Shown here piece after piece: positions 9,332 to 19,776 of a DNA stretch of 64,000 bases. This DNA is from Symbiodinium natans (taxonomy: Eukaryota; Sar; Dinophyceae; Suessiales; Symbiodiniaceae). Numbering within the stretch: the stretch's first letter is position 1; the number at the start of each line of letters is the position of its first letter. The position numbers and the translations under genes are program-made. Under the pieces are notes generated by a model, which was given only the letters and a program-made list of their open reading frames with translations, did not search any database and was not told the DNA's origin. The stretch covers positions 323,501 through 387,500 of the forward strand of contig CAJNDS010002496.1 in NCBI GenBank assembly GCA_905221605.1, read 5' to 3'.

Positions 9332-9563
9332 CACTCGCCGGAGCGGAGCTGGAGCGCTGTTTTCCAGGGTAGCATAGGTTTTACTGATTAAAGCTTCTTC
9401 AGTTGGTGCCTGACGTTTGGCAACCTTCGTAGCAGTTTGGGCTATGGTGAGGGCGTATGTTCAGGATCCTACCATCCAGCTTTTTGCCTAGACAATCCTA
9501 AGCCCGAACGCTTGATGTGACAGTGCGAGCATAACAAACCCCAAGACTCCATTCCAGTTTCTA
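9332..9563. other. no recognised feature
   Basis: Ordinary sequence, no repeat or coding signal I can support. Confidence 0.4.
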
Positions 9564-9676
9564 CTGTCTGGTTCTTAGTAGGGAATGGGGGAATGAATAT
9601 TGGGGACTATTATTGGGGACTATATAGCGACTACTATAGGGATCCATTCCCCCATTCCCTACTCAGCACCAGACAG
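9564..9676. mobile_element. MITE-like inverted-repeat element 1
   Basis: Terminal arms of 32 bp (9564-9595 and 9645-9676) are reverse complements with two mismatches. They start CTGTCTGG and end CCAGACAG. The 49-bp middle holds GGGGACTATTATTGGGGACT. A truncated relative starting CTGTCTGGTGCTTAGTAGGG lies at 10442. No coding capacity. The element type is inferred from structure and recurrence. Confidence 0.75.
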
Positions 9677-10125
9677 ACTAGGACTCCCAGATTAAGCCCT
9701 ATAAAGACTTCGGGGTTTCGGTTCCTGTGGGGTTTTTGGCTTGAGGATGAGGGTTAAGGATGTTGTTGTTGGTTGCATGCTTGGGGTTTTGGGGTTTTTG
9801 CTTTGCTTTATAATGTTTGGGGTTTGCCTAGAGTCTCCATGGTAGTTCCTTTCTTTGGTTAAACCAGCTTCATATTTAGGATCCTAGGAAGCAACCCAAA
9901 AAAGGAGCTAGAAACGATACTACTTGGCCCTACTAAACCCTAAACCATAAACCCTAAACCCTAAACCTTCAACCTTAAGCCCTAAACCCTAACCCTTAAA
10001 CCTTAAACCCTAAACCTTAAACCTTAAACCACAAACCCTGAAGGTTTCTTGTTCCGAGGTTCGGTCGAGCCGGGGCTTTCCCTGCAAGCCGCAGGTCGTG
10101 TTAAAAGCCAAGTGCTAAACTGCAC
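9677..10125. repeat. spacer with CCCTAAA run
   Basis: GGGGTTT-rich sequence, then CCCTAAA/CCTTAAA variants at 9932-10040. No gene seen. Confidence 0.6.
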
Positions 10126-10230
10126 TACGGCTGATGATATAAATCCTGCATTACCTTAAGGACCCTAAACTATGGGAATTATGGTATATTCCTTATCATG
10201 GGTGATGCAGGATTTGTATGATCAACCGTA
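10126..10230. mobile_element. MITE-like inverted-repeat element 2
   Basis: Arms of 30 bp (10126-10155 and 10201-10230) beginning TACGG and ending CCGTA, inverted with four mismatches. The core has CCTTAAGG and ATGGTATATTCC. It is immediately followed by CCCTAAACCC words. No other copy was noticed in the window. Confidence 0.65.
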
Positions 10231-10334
10231 TCCTAAACCCTAAACCCTCAACCCTTCATTAGTGGAGGATGATTATAGTAGAGCGCCATGGGACAGTATA
10301 TTGATTGTTACCAAACAGACTCCCGCAACTCTGC

Positions 10335-10406
10335 AGGATCGCAATCTGCTTGCTCTTCGCCGCGATGGTGATGATCACAAGTGTCTCCACTTTGCCGCGT
10401 GGCTTA
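10335..10406 (+). CDS. possible exon l (transmembrane helix)
   Basis: After CTCTGCAG the frame reads RIAICLLFAAMVMITSVSTL then PRGLG, a convincing hydrophobic helix. It merges at about 10407 into a TTTAGGG word. The splice acceptor motif and hydrophobicity are the only support. Confidence 0.4.
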
Positions 10407-10441
10407 GGCTTTAGGGTTTACCGTTGAAGGTTCAGGGTCTT

Positions 10442-10485
10442 CTGTCTGGTGCTTAGTAGGGAACGGGGGAATGGATCCCTACAGT
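10442..10485. mobile_element. truncated copy of MITE-like element 1
   Basis: Matches the left arm of the 9564-9676 element (CTGTCTGGTGCTTAGTAGGG) and part of its core (GGATCCCTACAGTCCCC), with no right arm. Confidence 0.6.
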
Positions 10486-10615
10486 CCCCAGCTAGCTGCT
10501 CTTGCTATGCAGGCCAAAGAGCTCCTCTCCGTGCAATTGTGCCATGGAGGACAAGACTGAAAGTATCACAGTATAGATGGTGTTATTGCCGTGAATGGCT
10601 TTAAGGCTTTGCAGA

Positions 10616-10711
10616 CTTTCCTTTCTCTCGTATGCTGCAGTGTTCATAGCGATAGGAGGCAAGCAGAAGGTGCTTGAAGTTTGCCTTCGCGAGCTTCCCG
10701 CCCAAAGCCTT
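10616..10711 (+). CDS. possible exon m
   Basis: After TTTGCAG the frame reads LSFLSYAAVFIAIGGKQKVL then EVCLRELPAQSL, stop TGA 10712. One hydrophobic helix and a charged tail. A minus-strand frame at 10492-11166 is also open but has a shadow-like composition. Low to moderate confidence. Confidence 0.35.
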
Positions 10712-10720
10712 TGAACCCTT

Positions 10721-11092
10721 TTGACCCTGTCAACGCTTAACTCTAGTTCAAGATCTTCTCTCTCCCCCATGCTAAACGCTTTCGAAGCGCCCCAGAAAGA
10801 AGGCCGCTGCCAACTCCGTCCTTCTCTGGGGCTCGCGTTCGACAAGATTTTCTGCAAGCCCAATGCCGTCTGCGGAGCACGGGACAGTATGCTTCTGTTG
10901 AATGTCATGAACCTGTCCATTGCAGATTTGGTAAACTTCTCTGGGCCTTGCAGACACCTGGCGCCGTACGACAAGTGCAAATGCATTCCCCACGGAGTGG
11001 TCGTCGATGCAGCCAACGATGTCTGCGCCCCTGCAAAACTAAACAAGCATGGACTGTTGTTCCGATTTCGTCTCACACGCGCAACAGGATGA
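10721..11092 (+). CDS. possible exon n, cysteine-containing segment
   Basis: The strongest part starts near 10833 and reads AFDKIFCKPNAVCGARDSML, then NLSIADLVNFSGPCRHLAPY and DKCKCIPHGVVVDAANDVC, to TGA 11090-11092. Six regularly spaced cysteines and an NLS glycosylation-type triplet suggest an extracytoplasmic loop or small domain. The upstream 35 codons look less protein-like, so the exon may start inside the frame. It directly abuts duplication F copy 2, so an equivalent exon may lie left of the window. No family is recognised. Confidence 0.45.
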   Translation: MTLSTLNSSSRSSLSPMLNAFEAPQKEGRCQLRPSLGLAFDKIFCKPNAVCGARDSMLLLNVMNLSIADLVNFSGPCRHLAPYDKCKCIPHGVVVDAANDVCAPAKLNKHGLLFRFRLTRATG

Positions 11093-11101
11093 GACATCCT
11101 T

Positions 11102-14100
11102 CCTGCTGTGTCAACGGTGCCTCCCTGTAGCCAGAGACCACGCTCTGATGACCTTCGCCTCAGCATGAGGAATTAGCGACCGATGCTTCGTGACGATCGC
11201 GCCTGCAGTGCTCTTGTACGCCGAAATGGCATGCTGAGGACGACGACAACCATGACCACTACCACTGCTGATACTTCTGTTGCTAGCACCAAGACGACTC
11301 GCAACACCACTGCCGCTATTGCTGCCGCTGCTGAACGCCTATCTCGACCACATCCAGGACCAGTGCAAGAATTATTGCATTGCGGAGATTTTTACCAGCG
11401 AAGGTTCCAAGCTAGGGTCCCTTCAAACTTCAAAAAGGGTTCAAAGGGCTGGCATGACAACGGTTGCTGATAAGGGTGCAAGAACTTGAAAGAACCCAAG
11501 TCTTTCAATTCAAGCCGCAAGGCCGGTAACTTCCAGGAATACCCCCCAAGCACGCAGAACGGAATCAAACCCCCCAATCCATGACCCGTAGCCCTGCCAG
11601 CCTGAACAACAATTTAGGACATGACAAGACTCTAAATGAATTGCCGACACCATCCTCTTGCAACCACCGCTGAAAACACAGCAGAATACAAACAATAAGA
11701 GAGCTACCACATGCACACATATGTATATATATATATATGTATATTTATATGTATATGTACACATGTATGTATTCATATTTGTGTGTGTATTTGTAATCCT
11801 AAACCCTAGCCCCTAAATCTACCCGAGGTGCCTCAAGGACTCGGAGGCTTCGTGAGGCTTAGGGTTCTGGGCTCCCATTTGGGATATGAAGGTTCAAGGT
11901 TTAGGGCAGGGCAAATATCGTGGGATCCCAGCTCTGAACTTGCAAAAGCCTCGCAAACCATGGGGCCTGCAAAACCCTCGCAAGTACCGTGGAACGTGAA
12001 TTCTTAAAAGCCTTAAACCCCATAATTACACAATTCTGCGCCGAGAACAAAAACACTCTGCAAAACGCTAAGAACCATGAACGCGAGCAAAGCGCCCACA
12101 GAAGAACCCCGACAACATCCTCGAAACCCTACACAGGATGACGAAGAGGACGATGATGACATCTGACCTGCTGCTGACAATGGCTCAGCATGAGCGTGGC
12201 CTCGCTACAGTACTGATGGCAACACTTGTTACGAACAGGAGCAGCCAAAGGCTGGATGCCATTGTAACCGCTGCTAGGTCGGGTTCCAGAGGTATGCCTT
12301 CGGATTGCTTACTGTAGAATACACATACGCTGCGGCCGGGATCCGGGAAGAGAGTTTCATCATGTCCTTTGCCCATGGACACCCGCCACAAATCCTTCAT
12401 CCCATCTCAAGCAGAAACTACAAAACACTGAAGCCCCCATCCTAAACCTAAGCCATGCCCTTCAAACCGAACCGGGCTGCTCAGTCGAGGCTGCGAGGGC
12501 TGCTTTGGTGTAGGGACTTGTAGGGACATGCAAGGCCACGAGATCCAAGAACGCTTGTAGCTCTACAACAGATGGGGCTCTAGGATTGGGATAGCCGGCT
12601 GTCGGACAGGTTTGGTAGCTAGCGCTTACGCCGCAGCTTGGGCCGCCGCAGAAGGTGTTGTGCTGAGCCGTGGTGCTGGTGGTTTCCATCCACCAGCACC
12701 GTGGCTTTGCGTGGCTCCTTCTGTTCATCCCAGGCATGCGGTGTGGGTGCAGCCGGACTTGTTTGGCAGCCGGCTGTCTCCTCGTCAAAACCTCCACCTT
12801 GCTTGACTGAATCCTGAGCCATTGCAAGCTCCGCTGGTCCTAGACCAAGCCCACGCCACCGTCCCTCCGCCCCATTGATACTTCATCAATGGAGGTTTGA
12901 AGTCACATGCGCCGGTTTGAGCCTGAAGTGTGCTGAGTGCGCGAACGTTACATGGCCATCCTTCCGTGCATGTATTGCCAGCTCTTCGTGGGAAGCCTGA
13001 CTCACAAGCATCGCACCACGCCCCCCGCCACGCGCCCCCCGTCCTCAGCCCTCAGACCCACTGGCCACACGAAGTCCGACATGGGTCGAGCCTACCCACT
13101 TTCTGCAGGCACGCCGTGCATGCACATGTGCATGCACAGCGTGCGCTGTGAAAGTGCGTGGGCTCGAGCCATGTCGGGCTTCGTGTGGCCAGTGGGTCTG
13201 AGGGCTGAGGACGGGGGGCGCGTGGCGGGCCCACGAAGAGCTGGCAATACATGCACGGAAGGATGGCCATGTAACGTTCGCGCACTCAGCACACTTCAGG
13301 CTCAAGCCCGCGCCGTGAGCCTTCGAGCCAAGTGGGCATGGACTTGTGGGGCTGCAACGGCTGCGATGGATTTGGAAGGGCAGGGTGTGGGCGGAGGGAC
13401 GGTGGCGACCAAGACGGCTCACTTCTCGAGGTTAAGTTCGACTAGACAGCATAATTGATAAATCTTGTGGCCTTGCAGCCTCAGCTAGTCAGAACAATAG
13501 GTCGTTACAGTAGCTCCTCGCTGAAATGCTGCGTGCAACGAGTTCGCAGTCTTGCTTGCAAACAGACGTCTGCAGGAAATGAGCGAGGGACTGCGCATTT
13601 TGGACGGCATTGCTTGTCGCTAGGGCTGTCATGTTTGAGTTGCCGTTTTTGTTCCCATGAATGTCTCAGCTGTGGAGTCTAGCGTGCGGCGGATCCATAG
13701 TTTCGCTACATTAATTTGTTTGACTGACACACTTGCAGGAAACTTCTCCATGACATCTTGAAGCGAAACACCATCACGATGAGATCTTGAAAGAACACGG
13801 TCGATGAGCTCTTGAAAGAACCGTCGCTCTCACGCAGCACTCGAATTCCGCAACTGGACAGAGAGCGGACCCCAAAGGAGCCCTGCCATTTGCGTGGTGC
13901 TACCGGTGCACGTTCTGAAGTGTTCACAAATTCAATTTGTTTTGATATGAATGTCTCATTTGGGGTAGGAGTTCGTGGTCAGCTCTTGCCAGGTGATCGT
14001 CGTTTTCGGATCAGGAGAAGATTGGCAGTGTTCGAATATGAGTAGAAAAAGTGAGAAAAGAGAGAGGGAGAGAGAGCAAGAAAAAAGAGAATATTTAAGA

Positions 14101-14680
14101 GAAGCAAGAAGAGAAACAAGGGATAGCAAAACAAGAGAAATGTCAGAGAACAAGGGAAGGTCCAAAAAAATTTATCAAAGAAGAGAAAGAATAAAAGGAA
14201 CCATCAGCTAACAAATGGGAGAAAAAGAACAGAACAAAGAAGATAAACACACAAAAGGATAGCAAACGAGAAAGAAGAAGATCAGAAGGAAGAGAGACAA
14301 TACGAGAAACCATAAGACAAAGAAGAGAAGAGAAAGCAGAAGAGAACAAAATATATCAAAACGAGAGCAAAAGAAACACAGAGAACAAAAGGGACATAAG
14401 AAGAAAATCAAGAAGATAAAGACTAAGATAAAGAAAAGATAAACATGAAGACAAAGAAGAAAATACATAAGGAGAGAACACGAGATCAATAAGAAGAGCA
14501 GAAAGACCAACTAGAAGAGAAACAGTACAGAGAAATATGAAGAGAACAGAAGATAAGTAACAATACACAGAAGGGACACAAGAGAAGGACAAAGAAGAGA
14601 AACAATTACGAGAAACAAGAGGAGACGACAAACAAGAAGAGAAATAAGAACATACAAAAAAAGACAAAAGAAATATAACA
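11102..14680. repeat. 3.5-kb segmental duplication F, copy 2
   Basis: Matches 1-3530 throughout, with small insertions (for example about 55 bp near 11525-11580) and a 30-bp deletion in the palindrome. The palindrome, hairpin and purine tract are all present. The two copies are separated by the exon-bearing block, so the arrangement could be part of a tandem unit of about 11.1 kb whose second copy diverges after 14680. Confidence 0.93.
12921..13301. repeat. 381-bp palindrome, copy 2, asymmetric
   Basis: Same palindrome as 1697-2107, but the right arm lacks about 30 bp between GTGGCGGG and CCCACGAAGAG near 13226. The left arm keeps the matching segment, so the hairpin would have a bulge. The deletion leaves short G/C homology at the join. 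Confidence 0.88.
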
Positions 14681-14690
14681 AGTCAGATAA
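14040..14690. repeat. purine-rich tract, copy 2
   Basis: The + strand is nearly all A and G; it corresponds to 2830-3520. Open frames on the minus strand are low-complexity artefacts. Confidence 0.85.
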
Positions 14691-14985
14691 GAAAACTTTG
14701 TGGTGCTTGTAACTTTAGATCCTTAGCCTTTTTGAGTTTATTGGGTTTCTGAATAAGGCAGCTAAAAGTTCAATTTATTCTACCTCCCAAGTGCAGCCAA
14801 GAAAACATCAGATAACAAGAAGGAATGTTTTTTTTTGGGGGGGGAGGTGGAGTTTCCTGTGGAATCACTCGTATAGTTCAATGTCATGTCCTGTTTGTCC
14901 TTCCTCAAAGCCGCGTAGCGCAAGACTCATTGCAAAATAGGCCAAACCAACCCTCGAGACCCCTAACATCTCAATACCCCTACTA
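14691..14985. other. no recognised feature
   Basis: Ordinary AT-moderate sequence with one T/G homopolymer junction near 14829-14850. Nothing supportable. Confidence 0.4.
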
Positions 14986-15373
14986 GATGTGTTGGCGCGC
15001 GGGGTTTTGTGACAATTATGTTCCCTTTAACGTTGTGGTGGAGCTAGATGTGTGCTGGCACGCGCGGTTTTGTGATAATTTTGTCCCCTATAATGTTGTG
15101 CTGGAGCTTGGCGCGCGAGGTTTTGTGACAATTATGTTCCCTCTAACGTTGTGGTGGAGTTAGATGTGTTTGCGCGAGAGGTTTTATGACAATTATGTTT
15201 CCTTTTAAACTTTTCGTTGTGGTGGAGCTAGATGTGTTGGCGCGCGAGGTTTTGTGACAAGTATGTTCCCTTTAACGTTGTGGTGGAGCTAGATGTGTTG
15301 GCGCGCGAGGTTTTGTGATAATTATGTTCCCTTTAGTGTTGTGGTGGAGCTAGACGGGTTGGCACGCGAGGGT
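14986..15373. repeat. 62-bp satellite, block 1
   Basis: Units contain GTTGGCGCGCGAGGTTTTGT, TTCCCTTTAACGTTGTGG and TGGAGCTAGATGTG. About six copies with moderate divergence. The same satellite resumes at 15926 and again at 21915, so it was interrupted by two insertions. Confidence 0.92.
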
Positions 15374-15925
15374 AATGAATTCTCATCTTTTTAACGTATG
15401 AACGGTATAGAAATTAGGTTCATAGCCCAACACATGTGGATTTCATTCTACTTCTCACTCACTCCTGATGAACGTATTTATAATATAATATACTATTCAT
15501 TCATGTATTTCGCTTATTTCATTCGCGTTTTTCCTTAGGTTTCATGTGATCTTATTTTGTGCTCACGGATTCATATTAATAATATTGTAAATACGAAGAT
15601 ATAGTTCTTGTAATTCACACCCTTATGATAAAACCTTTGACGAATTAATTTTATAAGGAATGAATGTAATGTATGAATTAACCCAAAAATCTAAATATTT
15701 ATAATGTAATCACAGAGATTATTCATGCGTTTCATTTCATTTCACTTCTTACCACATTAAATCTTTTTAACATTATAATGCACGAAAGTAATAAGTGAAT
15801 TTATGAGAATACACGGAAATAATTCTTTGTACGTTTCACTAATGTATTAATAACCTTACCATGTGAGCACTTCATTAGTATTATTACAAAGCTAATTAAA
15901 ATACCTGATAATAAGGCATAGACAA
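15374..15925. other. AT-rich insertion in the 62-bp satellite
   Basis: About 550 bp of AT-rich sequence without coding potential breaks the satellite after GGCACGCGAGG. The satellite resumes at TGGAGCTAGATG. No clear terminal repeats or target duplication. Confidence 0.65.
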
Positions 15926-16276
15926 GTGGAGCTAGATGTGTTGGTGCGCGAGGTTTTGTGATAATTATGTTCCCTTTAACGTTGTGGTGGAGCTAGATAT
16001 GTTGGCACGCGAGGTTTTGTGACAATTATATTCCCTTTAATGTTGTGGTGGAGCTAGATGTGCGTTCCCTTTAACGTTGTGGTGGAGCTAGATGTGTTTG
16101 CGCGAGAGGTTTTATGACACTTATGTTTCCTTTTTAAACTTTTCGTTTTGGTGGAGCTAGATGTGTTGGCGCGCGAGATTTTTGTGACAATTATATTCCC
16201 TTGAACGTTGTGGTGGAGCTAGATATGAGGCGCGCGAGGTTTTCTGATATTTTTATTCCCTTTAACGTTATGGTGG
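15926..16276. repeat. 62-bp satellite, block 2
   Basis: Five to six more copies. The last carries the variant AACGTTATGGTGG instead of GTTGTGGTGG, and the same variant reappears at 21931-21946 on the far side of the next insertion. Confidence 0.9.
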
Positions 16277-16722
16277 TTTTTTTTTTGGACTGGTGCCTCT
16301 TTACTACATCAGTAGCACAGTAGGCCGGTCTTGTTGGGCTCGACGAAAAGGGTGAAACAGTCAGCGCACACAACCCGCCAGACACAACACGAAACCACCA
16401 AAGAACAGACACCGAAGAGACAAAGCGAGCAATCGCGCTAAACTACTAGATACCCCACGGATTCAGTACTCGAGGTCGTCAATGAAGTCCCGGTGCACAA
16501 GGAAGCACAGAGCTTGTGGGGGATTCGCAAAATGCGACGTTGCCAGATTCACAAAATCACCATCATGTAGCCACTGGTGCGACAGCGGTTAGTCAACCCG
16601 AGGTCATCAGACGAGGTTCGGATCGCTTAATCGTTGTCAAGGAAAGACAACCAACACTCAATGGCGAATGGATGTTGCAAGTCAGACTCCCAAGGGGGGA
16701 TGATAGATGTGCATATGCCCCA

Positions 16723-17445
16723 TGGTGGTCAGCCAGTGGGGACTTAACAGCAAGAACAATCCAGGCAAGACCGGCCCAGGGCACTCCATGGTGGTCAGCC
16801 AGTGGAGTAGCTCCGAGCACAGGGTTCACCAGTCAACCTGGCGCGCAAGTGCCCACCCTCAAAGGTGCCCGCGCACGGCCAGAGGGGGGGGCGAGAGTAG
16901 CAGCAGCTACCGATTACCTGGCGCACAAGGGCCCACCCTCAGAGGTGCCCGCGCACGGTCAGAGGGGAGGCGAGAGTAGCAGCAGCTACCGATTCCACGG
17001 GGAGAGTCCACGGCGAGTTACCAAACCCTTAACGCCACAGGGTTTTAATGACACCGAGGGACCTCCCAGTCCAGGCATCTCACACAAGGCTACGCCACTT
17101 TGGCACTGGCCTGCGCATCGGCACGCATCAGGTCCCTTCACCCAAACCCGCGAGGTACGTCGGTAAGGAGATGGGAGGGCTCGCATCACCGTCATGCAGC
17201 CACCAATGCGAATACAATCAGCGCCAGCCAAGGCCGTTCACGAGAAGGTTCACAGTTTCGCCATCACAGGTGGAGCAAAGTCGTGCCTCAGCACGGAACG
17301 TTGTAGGTGTCAACCTTCGTGTTCCGAAGTATAAAGTTGCCCCATGGTGGTCAGCCAGTGGGGACTTAACGGCAAGAACAAAGGGGTAGGACCAGCCCAG
17401 AGTGCTCCATGGTGGTCAGCCAGTGGAGCCTCTCCGAGCAGAAAG
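16723..17445. repeat. internal repeats of the A-tailed insertion
   Basis: CATGGTGGTCAGCCAGTGG occurs at 16731, 16787, 17343 and 17408, in two paired blocks. A GCGCACGG...GAGAGTAGCAGCAGCTACC block occurs twice at about 16871 and 16951. Open frames on either strand here are repetitive, and I do not call them genes. Confidence 0.8.
17170..17187. other. stem-loop 1 of 3 in the insertion
   Basis: GATGGGAGGGCTCGCATC, an inverted repeat with one mismatch, preceded by GTCGGTAAGGA. See the copies at 17695 and 18357. Confidence 0.55.
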
Positions 17446-17694
17446 CGCAACGTTCTTTGACTCACAAGAGCTCGTCCGCCGGCCACAGCAGGCTTGACTG
17501 CTTCGTTCCACTTAGAGCCATCAGGTAAACCAAAGCAGGCGGGGACCCCACCAGCCCCGCAGGAAGCGGGAGAATCCCCCAGTCGAAACTTCGCACTCAA
17601 GGCCAAGCAACTATCTCCTTGGCCGGTGAGGGTTGAGGGTTCAATACCCAGAATCAGCCCGTCCATGCCCAAACTGACAGACGTCGGTGAGGAG

Positions 17695-17712
17695 ATGTGA
17701 GGGCTTACATCA
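17695..17712. other. stem-loop 2 of 3 in the insertion
   Basis: GATGTGAGGGCTTACATC preceded by GTCGGTGAGGA and followed by ACGC. The stem has one G-T pair. Confidence 0.6.
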
Positions 17713-18356
17713 CGCTTGGCCGCCTACCGATGGGGAGGTAGTCATGTATGGCTGCTTTGACGCAAGCAGAGATAGACACCAAGCAGGCAGGGAACCCCGT
17801 AGCAACCCAAGCACAGGCGAGAATGGCTCTCGTGAAGGCCAGGTTGTTCACAGGTGCTCGATGGCACATTGCCAGGGAAGTGGAAACCTGATCTCCGCAT
17901 AGGAGTGTCCACAACCCGGAAGCAGCATCCCCTAGCTGGTCTCTCCCAATAGGCATGACGTCGTTGCACGCCAAGGGGGTGTCACCTTCCAGACGAGAGA
18001 TGGTCAACCCTCTAGTCCGAGGGGTTCACACTTGATCGTAACACATAGAAGCAGGCAACCTGCCCACCTAGAGGGGGCAGAGGAAAGGAAGATTGGCCGT
18101 TTTACCGATGACAGAGCCGGAACATCCAGGCAGGACCGGCCCAGGGCAGTCCGTGGCAGATGGCCAGTGGAGCAACCACGAAAGAAAGGCCCCCCGTCAC
18201 CATAGGCACAACGCAGGGCCGACACAGAAGGGTGTTCACAGGTGCAGGCAGTGAGCACACAGAAGACAAGCACGATCCAATCCGTGGCATAGACCACGAG
18301 AGGGTTGCCAAACCAAGAATATCCCGAGGTAGTCTTGCGGCATGTATCGGCGAGGA

Positions 18357-18374
18357 GATGTGAGGGCTCACATC
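18357..18374. other. stem-loop 3 of 3 in the insertion
   Basis: GATGTGAGGGCTCACATC is a perfect 8-bp stem around GG, preceded by CGGCGAGGA and followed by ACGC. Confidence 0.6.
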
Positions 18375-18453
18375 ACGCTAGGCAGCATGCCATGAAGGGA
18401 CTCAATGGCGCGTTCATGGCGTCAGTAGGAGCCCTCAAATGACAGCTTGCTGT

Positions 18454-19317
18454 CTATTGCCAGGAGCCCTCCCAGTCCGGACGCCGAGAGCGATGGCCAT
18501 CTGAGGTGGTATGGGAACGCGTACGGCTGGGCATGACCTGCATTGGAGGCAGCTCTTGCTCATCAACCCCCCACTCAGGGATGCCGTCCGGAATGGGGAT
18601 ACCTATGTATCTTGTCATTGAGGTTTGGGCCGCGAGCCACATCACCCGGACAGCTTCCTGGATTTGCCGGTACTGCGCAACACCTTCGTAATTATACTGA
18701 TAGGGGAAGGAGGTAACTGCCGCACGTAGGGCCGAAGGATCAGGGTCCTTGGAGGTGCCATGGCAGTACATCTTAAACCAGAAGCTGTTGAGTCGCTGCT
18801 TGGTTGGATGTTTAGCCCGCATGAGCCCCTTAATGGCAGCCCAGTGAGCAGTGGCGGCGTCATACCACTCATTTCGGGGACGTTTTGGCCCATGCTTGGT
18901 GGGTGTGGTGCTGATCCCTTTCCAATGCGCATCGAAGATGACTGGCAGTCGGAAAGGGGCTGAGACATCCACTTCTTGCAAAGCTGCAAGGTCAGTGGTT
19001 CGCAGCTCCGAGAAGCGCCAATCATTCACCTGTGCCTCGGGTTCGTTCTCCACATCCGACATGTCATCCATCGGGCAGGGAGAACCTTCGTTAGTTTTAG
19101 AAGAGATGCTGACGACCTCCGGCAAGACTGCCGCAGTGTTCACTTCCACAGGCGCAGGCAAGGGAGAGGAGAGCAAGCACTCTAGGGGCAACTCGCCGTA
19201 GAAAAACAGCCATTCTGTAAGAAGTGTCAGGCCATTCCAAGTTATAAACTGACTAAAAATGTTCAATGTTTTGGTTGGCCACCGAGGCCGCCGACATTGC
19301 TGGATACAGCAACACAT
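18454..19317 (-). CDS. ORF3 of the A-tailed insertion, unknown protein
   Basis: 287 codons. The N-terminal third is hydrophobic then acidic and low-complexity (DDMSDVENEPEAQ). The rest is a globular, aromatic-rich stretch with words such as LPVIFDAHWKGIS, RPRNEWYDAATAHWAAIKGL and RLNSFWFKMYCHG. No motif I can assign: no YXDD, no GIY-YIG, no zinc knuckle. It follows ORF2 on the same strand after a 460-bp gap holding two copies of ATGAGCCAGCTTGCATTTCT. It is either an element protein or part of a retrocopied gene. The first Met is in an unusual CCC-rich context, and a later start (from about residue 70) is possible. Confidence 0.5.
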   Translation of the reverse strand: MCCCIQQCRRPRWPTKTLNIFSQFITWNGLTLLTEWLFFYGELPLECLLSSPLPAPVEVNTAAVLPEVVSISSKTNEGSPCPMDDMSDVENEPEAQVNDWRFSELRTTDLAALQEVDVSAPFRLPVIFDAHWKGISTTPTKHGPKRPRNEWYDAATAHWAAIKGLMRAKHPTKQRLNSFWFKMYCHGTSKDPDPSALRAAVTSFPYQYNYEGVAQYRQIQEAVRVMWLAAQTSMTRYIGIPIPDGIPEWGVDEQELPPMQVMPSRTRSHTTSDGHRSRRPDWEGSWQ

Positions 19318-19776
19318 CAGAACTATGGAGACAAGACCTTTTCACATTTAAACGCTCAGCTACACTTATCTTTCATGAGCCAGCTTGCATTTCTTGATTT
19401 GATGCCAAGCAGAGAGTGTTTCGCATTTTTGCCGTCAGGCAAAAAAAACCAAGTCATGAGCCAGCTTGCATTTCTGATCCAATCCTGTTTTTCATTCTTT
19501 TCAGCAGCAGTTGCAGCAGCAGTGGTTCGTAATTTTTGCGGGCGTTGGAGATTTTTAGTTTTGGGGGGCAAGTCACTTCTTGGTAAGAGGCAAGCCTGCG
19601 GTAAGCCTTGTCAAAGCAAGCGCAATCTTGGCACCCCTGCTGACCCAGACTTGCCAAGATAAGTTTTATAGTCTGTAAAATGATTTACATGCCGCGTAGC
19701 TGAAGTTGGCCGCCTTTGTGGTTGGCCATTCAATTTGTTGCGTCGTCTCTACGGTGAGTAGGCAGATAGGCTCAAC
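19318..19776. other. spacer between ORF2 and ORF3 of the insertion
   Basis: Contains a 20-bp direct repeat (ATGAGCCAGCTTGCATTTCT) at about 19375 and 19457. Small open frames on both strands, none recognisable. It may be an intron or untranslated spacer. Confidence 0.45.

Noticed and set aside
10492-11166. 224-codon minus-strand frame
   Set aside because: The + strand frames over the same bases show hydrophobic helices and regular cysteines next to splice-like CAG sites. The minus frame looks like an antisense shadow.
16516-17166. 216-codon + strand frame
   Set aside because: Built of internally repeated blocks of the A-tailed insertion and opposite to its ORFs. No protein-like organisation.
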